From the NCBI RefSeq assembly GCF_013778455.1, contig NZ_JACEHE010000054.1, positions 1 through 37,631 on the forward strand: a stretch of 37,631 bases of DNA, given 5' to 3'. This stretch comes from Streptomyces himalayensis subsp. himalayensis. GTDB taxonomy: Bacteria > Actinomycetota > Actinomycetes > Streptomycetales > Streptomycetaceae. Position numbers and translations under genes: made by a program. The notes under the pieces are model-generated. The model was not told where the DNA came from. It did no database searches and saw nothing but the letters and a program-made list of their open reading frames with translations. Of this stretch, positions 15,499-23,362 are shown in pieces. Each line of letters begins with the position of its first letter. The stretch's first letter is position 1.

Positions 15499-16424
15499 CC
15501 GGCCCGGCCGCACGCCGGATCGCCGCGGACGGCGTGGAGTTGGCCGCCTACCAATGGGGAGCGTCCACCGATCCTCCGGTGGTGCTGGTCCACGGCTATC
15601 CGGACACCAGCGCCGTGTGGCGCCCCGTCGCCGAGCGCCTGGCCGACCGCTTCCACGTCACCGCCTTCGACGTGCGGGGAGCCGGTGCCTCCCACCGGCC
15701 CAGAGGTCTGCGCGCCTACCGGATGTCCCGCCTGGAAGCCGACCTGGAGGCGGTTCTCGACGCCGTGAGCCCCGACCGCCCGGTGCACCTGGTCGGACAC
15801 GACTGGGGATCGATCCACTCCTGGGAGTCGGTCACCGGCACCCGCCTGGCCGGGCGGATCGCCTCGTTCACCTCCATCTCCGGACCCTGCCTGGACCACG
15901 TCGGCCACCTGATCCGGGCCCGCCTTCGGCCGCGGCATCCGGATCTGCCGAAGATGCTGCGGCAGGCCGCACGGTCCTGGTACATCGCCTACTTCCATCT
16001 TCCGCTCCTGCCCGCCCTGACCTGGAGAGCACTGGGACACCGCTGGCGCGCCTTCCTCACCGGCTCCCAAGGCGTGCCCGGGCACACCCCCTACCCCGCG
16101 CCGACGCTGGCCCGCGACGCCGTGTCCGGCACCGCGCTGTACCGCGCCAACATGCTGCCCCGCCTGCTGCATCCCCGGGACCGGCCGACCACCGTCCCGA
16201 TTCAGCTCATCATCCCCACCCGCGACTTCTGCGTCACCCCGGTGCTGTCGTACGGAGTGGAGCACTGGACGCGCCAGATACAACGGCGCCCGATCGACGC
16301 CGGGCACTGGGTACAGCTCAGCCACCCCGAGGAGATCGCGTCCCGGATCGCGGAATTCGCCCACCGCGTCGAAGACGGCTCCCGCCGCACTCACACTTCG
16401 GACCACACCGCGCACCCGATCTGA
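15495..16424 (+). CDS. Alpha/beta hydrolase, epoxide-hydrolase/haloalkane-dehalogenase-like
   Basis: A 309-residue protein. HGYP (33-36) gives the oxyanion segment, the nucleophile elbow is GHDWG with D103, the acid is D244 in PTRDF, and the base H271 in AGHW. An Asp nucleophile places it with epoxide hydrolases, haloalkane dehalogenases and fluoroacetate dehalogenases, not with Ser esterases. The cap domain lies at about 130-215. The two cap-domain tyrosines that activate an epoxide cannot be assigned with certainty. It starts within the MBL stop codon (ATGA), so it is translationally coupled. Its likely role is hydrolysis of an epoxide or similar oxidised intermediate. Confidence 0.9.
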   Translation: MTGPAARRIAADGVELAAYQWGASTDPPVVLVHGYPDTSAVWRPVAERLADRFHVTAFDVRGAGASHRPRGLRAYRMSRLEADLEAVLDAVSPDRPVHLVGHDWGSIHSWESVTGTRLAGRIASFTSISGPCLDHVGHLIRARLRPRHPDLPKMLRQAARSWYIAYFHLPLLPALTWRALGHRWRAFLTGSQGVPGHTPYPAPTLARDAVSGTALYRANMLPRLLHPRDRPTTVPIQLIIPTRDFCVTPVLSYGVEHWTRQIQRRPIDAGHWVQLSHPEEIASRIAEFAHRVEDGSRRTHTSDHTAHPI

Positions 16425-16504
16425 CAGCCCAACAAATCGGCAGTACTGGACGAATGCCTGGCCGCCCCTTTCGCACACACCGATCGCTGACGGAGGAACC
16501 TGTC

Positions 16505-17416
16505 ATGTTCCGAGCCGCACATGCCCACCCGGAACGTCCGTCCGAGCCCATCGACCACCACGACCTGGTACTGCAACCCCGGGACGTCACCTTCGACTGG
16601 GGCACCACCCCGCTGCACTGGCTGCCGGGTGAGCCCTTCGCGACCCACACCTTCGATGTGCTCCACCTCATGCTCCCCGAGCTCGAACGCTGGTTCGTGC
16701 GCACCTTCGAGCAGGCACTGCCACTGATCACCGATGACCGGCTGCGCGAGGACGTACGCGGCTTCATCGGCCAGGAAGCGATGCACGCCGAGGCGCACCA
16801 GGAGGTCCTGGAGCACCTGCTCGCCAAGGGTCTGGACCCGGCTCCGTACACCCGGCAGTCCGAATGGATCTTCCGAAGGGTGCTCGGAGACCGGCCGGAG
16901 CTGACGCCGGCCGCCGCACACGCCCACCTTCTCCAACGGCTCGCCCTCATAGCGGCCTTCGAGCACTTCACCGCGTACATGGGTCACTGGATTCTCAGCA
17001 ACGGGCACCTGGACCAGGCCGGCGCGGACCCCGCGATGCTCGATCTGTTCCGCTGGCACGGCGCGGAGGAGGTCGAACACCGTTCGGTCGCGTTCGACCT
17101 GCTGGTGCACCTCGATCCCCGCTACCGGCGCCGAACGGTCGGCATGCTCGTCACCGCTCCAGTGCTGACCCGGCTGTGGATCCGCGGAGTCCGCTTCCTC
17201 ATGAGCGCCGACCCCGAACTCGACGACCGGGTCAAGGTCCGCTTCCGCGACTACCTGGCCGCCGCCCGCAAGGACCTGCTGCCGCCACCGGGCGCGTTCG
17301 CCCGCTCGGTGCTGCGCTACTTCCGCCCCGGCTACCACCCGACCCAGGAGGGCTCGACCCAGCAGGCCGTCGCCTACCTGGCGGCGTCCCCCGCTGCCCG
17401 AGCGGCTGCCCAATGA
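16505..17416 (+). CDS. PF10118 ferritin-like protein, candidate di-iron oxygenase
   Basis: A 303-residue protein of the family annotated as predicted metal-dependent hydrolase (PF10118). GGAGG lies upstream of the ATG; 80 bases separate it from the previous gene. The sequence shows a full carboxylate-bridged di-iron pattern in helices: E61, E91-x2-H94, E153 and E189-x2-H192, with further H98 and H154. This layout (E, ExxH, E, ExxH) is that of ferritin-like oxygenases and desaturases, so the hydrolase label may be wrong. The next gene, overlapping by ATGA, is a flavin/2Fe-2S reductase, the usual electron donor for such oxygenases. I infer an oxygenase role; no activity is proven from sequence. 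Confidence 0.88.
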   Translation: MFRAAHAHPERPSEPIDHHDLVLQPRDVTFDWGTTPLHWLPGEPFATHTFDVLHLMLPELERWFVRTFEQALPLITDDRLREDVRGFIGQEAMHAEAHQEVLEHLLAKGLDPAPYTRQSEWIFRRVLGDRPELTPAAAHAHLLQRLALIAAFEHFTAYMGHWILSNGHLDQAGADPAMLDLFRWHGAEEVEHRSVAFDLLVHLDPRYRRRTVGMLVTAPVLTRLWIRGVRFLMSADPELDDRVKVRFRDYLAAARKDLLPPPGAFARSVLRYFRPGYHPTQEGSTQQAVAYLAASPAARAAAQ

Positions 17417-18540
17417 CCCAGCAACCAGCGAGGCATCCCATGGACATCAGCACACCCGTCACTCGCCCGCCGGACCTGTACGGCAGACCGCGCAGCGACT
17501 CCTTCATGCAGAAGCTGGCGGCCTTCAGCGACCACGCGGTCACGCGCCTCGCGCGGCGCAGCACTCCTCCAAGGCGCCCGCCGGCCACCGAGATGCCCGC
17601 GATCCGGGAACTGGTGGTCGCCACCAAGCACCAAGAGGCCGAGGATGTCGTCTCCATGCGGCTGGCAGCACCCGACGGGTCAATACTCCCGCCCTGGCAG
17701 CCCGGCGCCCACATCGAACTGCACCTGCCCTCCGGCCGCAAGCGCCAGTACTCTCTGTGCGGCGACCCTGCCGACCGGTACCGGTACCGAATCGCGGTGC
17801 GCCGCATCGCCAACGGCGGAGGCGGTTCGGCCGAGGTACACGACGCCCTCGCAGACGGTACGCGGGTCGCCATCACCGGGCCCCGGAACGCCTTCCCCTT
17901 CGCCGCCGAAGCATCCATCCTGCTCATCGCGGGCGGCATCGGAATCACCCCGATCCTGCCGATGGCTCGGGAAGCCGCCCGACGCAGCCTGGACTGGAGG
18001 CTCGTGCACACCGGCCGCAGCCGCGGCTCGATGCCCTTCGCGGCAGAGCTGGCCGAACTCGCAGCCGCAGCCCCTGGCCGGGTCTCCATCCGCCCTGACG
18101 ACGAGTCCGGCGTGCCCGAAGCAGCCGATCTATTGAGCTTGAGCCCGGCGGCAGGTGCGGTGTACTGCTGCGGGCCCGCGCCCATGATCGACGGCGTGCG
18201 GCGCGCGTTCGGTGGTAGCCGCGCGTCAGCCCTGCACTTCGAGCGTTTCGCCCCGGCCCCGATCACGGACGGCCGTCCCTTCGAACTTCAGCTGGGCGAC
18301 ACCGGACGGGTTCTCCCAGTGCCGTACGACCGCTCCGCCCTGGATGTTCTCCACGAGGCCCTGCCGGACCTGCCGTTCTCCTGCCGCCAAGGGTTTTGCG
18401 GCACCTGCCGGGTACGGGTGGCCCATGGCCATGTCGATCATCGTGACCGCCGGCTCACCGCCACCGAACGTGCGGCCGGCGCCATGCTGCCCTGCGTCTC
18501 GCGTGCACCGGAAGGAGAGCGGTTGGTGCTGGAGGCGTGA
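17413..18540 (+). CDS. PDR/VanB-type oxidoreductase with 2Fe-2S domain
   Basis: A 375-residue protein starting at the ATG that overlaps the previous stop; a second ATG at 17440 is possible. Order of domains: flavin-binding barrel (RQYSLCG, residues 111-117), NAD-binding domain (LIAGGIGITPILPMAR), CCGPAPM, then a C-terminal plant-type 2Fe-2S ferredoxin with C324, C329, C332 and C361. This is the phthalate dioxygenase reductase/VanB layout. These enzymes move electrons from NAD(P)H to an oxygenase component. No Rieske oxygenase or P450 is nearby, which leaves the PF10118 protein as the natural partner. It is the last gene of the operon. Confidence 0.93.
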   Translation: MTQQPARHPMDISTPVTRPPDLYGRPRSDSFMQKLAAFSDHAVTRLARRSTPPRRPPATEMPAIRELVVATKHQEAEDVVSMRLAAPDGSILPPWQPGAHIELHLPSGRKRQYSLCGDPADRYRYRIAVRRIANGGGGSAEVHDALADGTRVAITGPRNAFPFAAEASILLIAGGIGITPILPMAREAARRSLDWRLVHTGRSRGSMPFAAELAELAAAAPGRVSIRPDDESGVPEAADLLSLSPAAGAVYCCGPAPMIDGVRRAFGGSRASALHFERFAPAPITDGRPFELQLGDTGRVLPVPYDRSALDVLHEALPDLPFSCRQGFCGTCRVRVAHGHVDHRDRRLTATERAAGAMLPCVSRAPEGERLVLEA

Positions 18541-18892
18541 GCGATGGCCAAGCGCCCGTAGAGCGCGGCCGTCGCCGCGAGGAACCTCAGCGGCAGCGTT
18601 GATACCCGACCCTTGGCGCGACCCACCGCCTGGACGATGAGACGGTCTGGACACCGGCCCGATCCAGCGGCAAGTCGAGCCACCAGGCCGGCCACCGGGC
18701 GCAGCGCGAACGGTTGACGGGACATCACTTGGCTGATCTTCACCCCGATCTCCGAGCTTCCCGCGCCGGTTTCGCGGATCAGCCGGCGTGGCCGGCCCCG
18801 GCGACAGTCCGGGCAGCGCGCGGTGCTGACGCGAAGGTGACTTGGAGGCGTGGGAGCTGATCCGGCCGGTCGTCACATCCTGGAAGGGACAG
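18541..18892. other. Gene-poor stretch behind the operon
   Basis: No gene supported. A minus-strand frame reading VMSRQPFALRPVAGLVARLA runs into the reductase gene antisense and has no family match that I recognise. It may be debris of a lost gene. Confidence 0.35.
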
Positions 18893-19260
18893 CACCGCTC
18901 GGTCATCATGAGGGCCGGTACGAGATGTGAGAGATCGTCGACGCGATCCGGTACCAAGCCCGGGTGGGCCGCCAATGGCGCTACCTGACGCACGACTTCC
19001 CGCCGTACACCGCCGCGCGTACTACTACTTGGGCAAGTGGTGCGACGACGGCGCCGACCAGGTGATCCACGACCTGCTGCGCTGGCAGGTGCGCGAGAGG
19101 CGCGGCCGCTGTGAGGACCCGTCTGCGATCGTGATGGACACCCAGACCGTGCACGCCTCCGTCAACGCAGCCAAGGCCACGACGGGGCTGGATCCGGGCA
19201 AGAAGAGCCGGGGCCGCAAGCGGGGCATCACCACCGACATCCTGAGCCTGCTCATCGAGC
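18893..19260 (+). pseudogene. IS5-family transposase relic
   Basis: Plus-strand translation EIVDAIRYQARVGRQWRYLT, HDFPPYTA, frameshift, then YYYLGKWCDDGADQVIHDLL, DPSAIVMDTQTVHASVNAAK and LDPGKKSRGRKRGI. This is the first half of an IS5-family DDE transposase with the first catalytic Asp in VMDTQTV. A stop codon lies in front of EIVDA, one frameshift follows, and similarity ends soon after the GRKRG motif. It is inactive, and the relic at 19301 adjoins it on the other strand. Confidence 0.8.
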
Positions 19261-19300
19261 TCGGCGCGGCCTGTGCCGTTCGGAAACTCGTCGCTGCTGG

Positions 19301-20235
19301 TCAGGCCGTGTATCTGTACTCGTTGATAACGCCGCCCAGCACTCGGGTGCGGAAGAGCCGGTGAGCGGTCAGGTCAGTGACGGCCACCGGGTGCTCCTGG
19401 GCGAGGGGAGGGAGCTGTCCTCGAGCCTGGTGCGGCCGATGGCGGTTGTAGTGCCGGGCGTAGGCGTCAAGGATCTGCCGGGTGTGGGAACTTCGCGTCC
19501 CGGTCACGGAGCAGGAAGCGCAGCGAGCCGACCCGTACGCCCAACTCGGCGGCGAGGTTCCTCGCCTGCTGCACCGCCCAGGATCCGGTCGGATGGGCGG
19601 TCACCCCGGTGACGTGCAGTCAGCGTGTGCCGTGTTCGAGGAACACCAGCGCGTACACCCGGCGCAGGTCGACCAGGTCGATGTGCACGAAGTCGCAGGC
19701 GATGATGCCCTCGGCTTGCGCGGTCAGGAACTCGCGCCACGTCGGCCCACCGCGGCGCGGGGCCAGATCGATGCCCGCCGAGGTGAGGATCTCCCAGACC
19801 GTCGTCGTGCCGACCGGGTGTCCGAGGCGGAGCAGTTCGCCCTGGATCCGACGGCTGCCCCAGCGCGGGTTCTCCCGGGCCGGCCGCAGCACCAGCGCCT
19901 TCACCGCGCTCGCGGTCGGCGGCCTGCCAGGCCTGCTCCGGCGCTTGCTGTAGTCCCACTTCGGCGATCAGCCTGCGGTGCCACGCGAGCAGGGCCCCGC
20001 GCGTCACCGGGAACACCTGGGCCCACCGGCGCCGGGGGATCAGAGAGGACAGCGCCGCGAACCAGAGCCGGTCCGCCTGCTCGTACCGCACCGGCACGGT
20101 GAGCTGCCTGCGCAGCACCGCGTTCTCATGCCGCAGCACCAGCAGTTCGGCGTCCTTGGCCGCGTCCCGGCCCAGCAGCACCGCCGGGACCGAAAGCAGT
20201 CTCCGTGCCACCTGATACAGCAGCAAGACGACCAT
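19301..20235 (-). pseudogene. Integrase-core (rve) transposase relic, larger copy
   Basis: From about 20235 the minus strand reads MVVLLLYQVARRLLSVPAVL, ELLVLRHENAVLRRQL and GALLAWHRRLIA (N-terminal helices of an IS3/IS481-like integrase-core transposase). After a frameshift it continues ARENPRWGSRRIQGELLRLG and TAQAEGIIACDFVHIDLVDL (first catalytic Asp), shifts again to HVTGVTAHPTGSWAVQQARN and FLLRDRDAKF, then jumps to QILDAYARHYNRHRPHQARG and ends LFRTRVLGGVINEYRYTA. Three frame breaks and a deletion of about 70 residues after RDRDAKF remove the remaining catalytic site. Confidence 0.85.
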
Positions 20236-20423
20236 CCGAACAGGGTTCCAGCAGGCCATGCTGGCACACCAGACCCACTCCGAGCAGCAGCGATGAGTTT
20301 CCGAACGGCACACGATCCGGCGGCGGCCGAACCCGGCCGGTGCCGGCCCCAGCCCCACAGGAACGCACGCCGGTGCCGACGGCGTGCTCATCAAGCACCT
20401 CCGTGGCCGGAATTTCCTTCTGC

Positions 20424-20477
20424 TCAAACGCTTGACCAAGCATTACGACGTCCATACGCTCCTGGTCAAACGTTTGA
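20424..20477 (+). promoter_or_regulatory. Fructan operon promoter with two LacI-type operators
   Basis: Operator O1 is TCAAACGCTTGA (20424-20435, one mismatch) and O2 is TCAAACGTTTGA (20466-20477, perfect). Their centres are 42 bp apart, four helical turns. A good promoter lies between: -35 TTGACC (20432-20437), 17-bp spacer, -10 TACGCT (20455-20460). O1 overlaps the -35 and O2 covers the likely start site, so a LacI dimer at either site would block RNA polymerase. The cognate regulator is probably the LacI protein at 25146. Confidence 0.8.
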
Positions 20478-20491
20478 GCAGAGGAGTCACA

Positions 20492-21922
20492 GTGCGGCAG
20501 AGCGTGTTCTTCCGGCCGTCCGATGGATGGGTTGGAGATGTCATCCCGTTCGAGCAGGACGGTGAGCTGTGGCTGTACTACCTGCACGAGCGGCGTGAGA
20601 CGCCCAAGCCCGGTACGCCGTGGCACCTGCTGACCACGCGGGATCTCGTGCACATCGACGACCACGGAGTCGCTCTGCCGCACGGCGCCGACACCGACGC
20701 CGATTTCAACGCCTACACGGGCAGCCTGGTCCGGGACGGCGACGGTGTCCACCACCTCTTCTACACGGGCCAGAACCCGGCGAAGGTGGGCGCCGGCGGG
20801 CTGCCGCTCCAGCTGGTCATGCACGCCACGAGCGGGGACGGGATGCGGACATGGGTGAAGCACCCAGAGCACACCTTCGGCGCTCCGGACGGCTACGAGA
20901 GCGGCGACTGGCGTGACCCGTTCGTCTTCCGCGACGAGCGGCACGGACTGTGGCGGATGCTGATCGCGGCCCGCCACCGCACCGGCCCGGAGCGACGGCG
21001 CGGTGTCATCGCGCAGTGCGTGTCGACCGACCTGGTGCACTGGGAGCCGGCCGAGCCCTTCTGGGACCCGCGCCGGTACATCACCCACGAGTGCCCGGAG
21101 GTCTTCAAGCTCGGCGACTGGTGGTACCTGGTGTACTCCGAGTTTTCCGACGCCTTCACCACCCGGTACCGCATGGCCAGGACCCTGGACGGTCCCTGGC
21201 TGGTGCCGGACCGGGACACCATCGACGGACGCGCCTTCTACGCCGCCAAGTCCGCGGAGATGGACGGGCGCCGCATCTTCGCCGGGTGGATCGCGACCCG
21301 CGAGGGCGAGACCGACGACGGCGCCTGGCAGTGGGCCGGCACCCTGTCACTGCTGGAGGCCGTCCAGAACGGCGACGGCACCCTGGGATTCTGCGTCCCG
21401 GCCGAGATCGTCGAGACCTTCACCCAGGAAGTCCCCGCCGGACTGCCGCCGACCGCGCTCGACGCCTCTGACGGGTTCGCCGGCGTGGTCGGCACCGAGC
21501 CGATGGCGGCCCAGTACTACATACGCGCGGAACTCGACATCGCCCCCGGCACCACCGAATGCGGACTCCTGCTGCGGGCGAGCGAGGACGGCGACCGCGG
21601 ATACTTCGTCCGCCTGGAGCCCAAGCGCGGCCGGATGGTTCTCGACCACTGGCCCCGCAGGGCCACCGGGGACGCACAGTGGCAGATCTCCGGTGACGTG
21701 CCCTTCACGATCGAACTCGAACGGCCCGCCGACCTCAGCGGCGAGTCGCACACGCTTGAAGTGATCGTCGAGAACGACATCGTCGTCGTCGTCCTCGACC
21801 GGCAGGTCTGCCTCAGCACCCGTCTCTACGACACGACCCACGACCGGCTCGGGATCTTCGCGGGCGAAGGCTCCGTGAAGGTCCGCGACCTCCAGGTGCG
21901 GCGACGCCCCTCCACCCCGTGA
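20492..21922 (+). CDS. GH32 family glycoside hydrolase (fructan/sucrose hydrolase)
   Basis: A 476-residue intracellular-type enzyme (no signal peptide) with a GTG start preceded by GAGGAG. GH32 landmarks: nucleophile D16 in WVGDVIPF (in place of the usual WMNDPNG), the WRDPF motif with D142 as transition-state stabiliser, and the HECPE motif with E200 as acid/base. The five-bladed propeller covers about residues 5-300 and a beta-sandwich (about 325-470, GLLLRASEDGDRGYFVRLEP) follows. It hydrolyses beta-fructosides. First gene of the operon, in front of an ABC importer, so it probably cleaves imported fructo-oligosaccharides inside the cell. Confidence 0.92.
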   Translation: MRQSVFFRPSDGWVGDVIPFEQDGELWLYYLHERRETPKPGTPWHLLTTRDLVHIDDHGVALPHGADTDADFNAYTGSLVRDGDGVHHLFYTGQNPAKVGAGGLPLQLVMHATSGDGMRTWVKHPEHTFGAPDGYESGDWRDPFVFRDERHGLWRMLIAARHRTGPERRRGVIAQCVSTDLVHWEPAEPFWDPRRYITHECPEVFKLGDWWYLVYSEFSDAFTTRYRMARTLDGPWLVPDRDTIDGRAFYAAKSAEMDGRRIFAGWIATREGETDDGAWQWAGTLSLLEAVQNGDGTLGFCVPAEIVETFTQEVPAGLPPTALDASDGFAGVVGTEPMAAQYYIRAELDIAPGTTECGLLLRASEDGDRGYFVRLEPKRGRMVLDHWPRRATGDAQWQISGDVPFTIELERPADLSGESHTLEVIVENDIVVVVLDRQVCLSTRLYDTTHDRLGIFAGEGSVKVRDLQVRRRPSTP

Positions 21923-21941
21923 TCCACCCGCACCGCGGAAC

Positions 21942-21959
21942 CTGTTCAAAGGGGAACAG
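21942..21959 (+). promoter_or_regulatory. Hairpin at the ribosome site of the solute-binding gene
   Basis: CTGTTC (21942-21947) pairs with GAACAG (21954-21959); the AAAGGG loop plus the next G form the Shine-Dalgarno of the gene starting at 21963. A stem that presents or occludes the ribosome site could tune synthesis of the binding protein. It is short, so the effect is uncertain. Confidence 0.35.
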
Positions 21960-21962
21960 CTA

Positions 21963-23306
21963 ATGAAGACAACGCGCAGGACTCATTGGGCGGCGGGGCT
22001 CGTCGCCCTCGCCTTCACCGTCGCCGGATGCGGCGGAGGCGGCGGCGGCGCCAAACCCTCGGACGTCAACCCGAGCGGCAAGATCGAGCCGCGGGAGATC
22101 TCGTGGCTGCTCTCCCGTCCGGCGGACGGCGCGGTCATCAAGACCATGACCAAGATCGCCGATGAGTACGCCAAGGACCACCCCGGCTTCAAGCTGAAGC
22201 TGATCACGACCCCGGACCGGCCGTCATACATCCAGAAGTACGAGACGCTCGCCGCCGCCAACAAGCTGCCCGAGCTGTTCGACACCGACGCCACGCCGTT
22301 CGCCCGGAAGCTCGCCAACCAGGGCCGGATGATGGACGCCACGAAGCTGCTGCAGAGCCTCGGCATGTACGACACCTACCGCAAGGCGGCACTGGACTAC
22401 CAGCGCTTCGACGACGGATCGCTCTACATGATCCCATTCGAGTACCAGCTGGAGTTCTTCTGGTACAACAAGGCGCACTTCAAGAAGGCTGGCATCGAGG
22501 TACCGAAGTCGCTCGACGACTTCCCGGCCATGTGCACCGCGCTGCGCAAGGCGGGCGTCACCCCGATCGCGCTGGACGGGCAGGACCAGTGGCCGCTGGA
22601 GCGCTACGCGGCCTACCAGCCCTTCCGTACGGACGGCCCGTCCTACGTGCGGGACCTGAAGAAGAACAAAGCGAAGTTCAGCGACCCGGCCGGGCAGAAG
22701 GCGGTGAACTGGCTGAGCGCACTGGGCAAGGCCGGCTGCTTCGCCAACGGCTTCTCCGCCGTGGGCTACGCGGACGCCCAGAACCAGTTCACCTCCGGCA
22801 AGGCGGCCGTGTACAACATCGGCACTTGGGAGCTGGCCAGCCTCGCCACCACGAAGCTGAACCCGGCCGTGCGGGGCGCCATCGACTTCTTCACGCTGCC
22901 CACCACGAAGGGGTCGGCCACCGCCGCCAACGAGTTCGTATCCCCCTCCGGCATCGGCATGGCTGTCAACGCCAAGACCTACGACCCGCTCGTGCGGGAC
23001 TTCCTGAAGTTCGCGCTCACCAAGTATCCGGCGGCGTACGCCGCCACCGGCGAGCTGTCCCCGACGACCAACGCTAAGACCGCCATACCGGCGAATGCCA
23101 CCCCGCTGTACGAACGGGCGGTCGCGGCGGCCGACGAGGTGGGCACTGAGCTGGCGATGCCGTGGGACACGCAGCTGGACCCCACCACCAACACCCGGCT
23201 CCAGCGCGAACTCGTACTGCTCGTCCAGGGCGACGTCTCACCGTCCGAGTTCACCTCGACGATGGACGCCACGCTCGGCCAGAACGCGCCGAAGTACTTC
23301 CAGTGA
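21963..23306 (+). CDS. ABC sugar transporter solute-binding lipoprotein
   Basis: A 447-residue extracellular solute-binding protein of family 1. Residues 1-22 are a lipoprotein signal with lipobox VAGC and C23 as the lipidation site, followed by a Gly-rich linker. The mature protein has the usual two-lobe features (EYAKDHPGFKLKLI, FEYQLEFFWYNKAHFKKAGI, AAVYNIGTWELA, ASPSGIG-like segment). It is anchored outside the membrane and delivers substrate to the permeases encoded next. The upstream GH32 gene indicates fructo-oligosaccharide as the ligand. No ATPase gene is in the cluster, so it probably uses a shared MsiK-type ATPase encoded elsewhere, as is usual in Streptomyces. Confidence 0.93.
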   Translation: MKTTRRTHWAAGLVALAFTVAGCGGGGGGAKPSDVNPSGKIEPREISWLLSRPADGAVIKTMTKIADEYAKDHPGFKLKLITTPDRPSYIQKYETLAAANKLPELFDTDATPFARKLANQGRMMDATKLLQSLGMYDTYRKAALDYQRFDDGSLYMIPFEYQLEFFWYNKAHFKKAGIEVPKSLDDFPAMCTALRKAGVTPIALDGQDQWPLERYAAYQPFRTDGPSYVRDLKKNKAKFSDPAGQKAVNWLSALGKAGCFANGFSAVGYADAQNQFTSGKAAVYNIGTWELASLATTKLNPAVRGAIDFFTLPTTKGSATAANEFVSPSGIGMAVNAKTYDPLVRDFLKFALTKYPAAYAATGELSPTTNAKTAIPANATPLYERAVAAADEVGTELAMPWDTQLDPTTNTRLQRELVLLVQGDVSPSEFTSTMDATLGQNAPKYFQ

Positions 23307-23314
23307 TCCCAGCC

Positions 23315-23349
23315 GGTGGGGGTCCGCCGCAGGCCCTTGGACCCCCACC
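23315..23349 (+). terminator. Strong intergenic hairpin between binding protein and permease genes
   Basis: GGTGGGGGTCC (23315-23325) and GGACCCCCACC (23339-23349) form a perfect 11-bp GC stem with a 13-base loop, starting nine bases after the stop. No T-run follows, so it is more likely to stabilise the upstream mRNA or attenuate read-through than to stop transcription fully. This would keep binding protein in excess over permeases. Confidence 0.65.
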
Positions 23350-23362
23350 CGGAAAGGCCGCC

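Noticed and set aside
13849..15513. Long minus-strand open frame opposite the SDR and MBL genes
   Set aside because: Antisense shadow caused by high GC in codon position three; no motif and no ribosome site, while the plus-strand genes are clear.
18438..18743. Minus-strand frame MKISQVMSRQPFALRP and following
   Set aside because: It runs antisense into the reductase gene, and no family could be recognised.
12177..20235. Composite transposon made of the two integrase-core relics
   Set aside because: The two relics differ clearly in sequence and neither end has matching inverted repeats, so a recent composite element is not supported.
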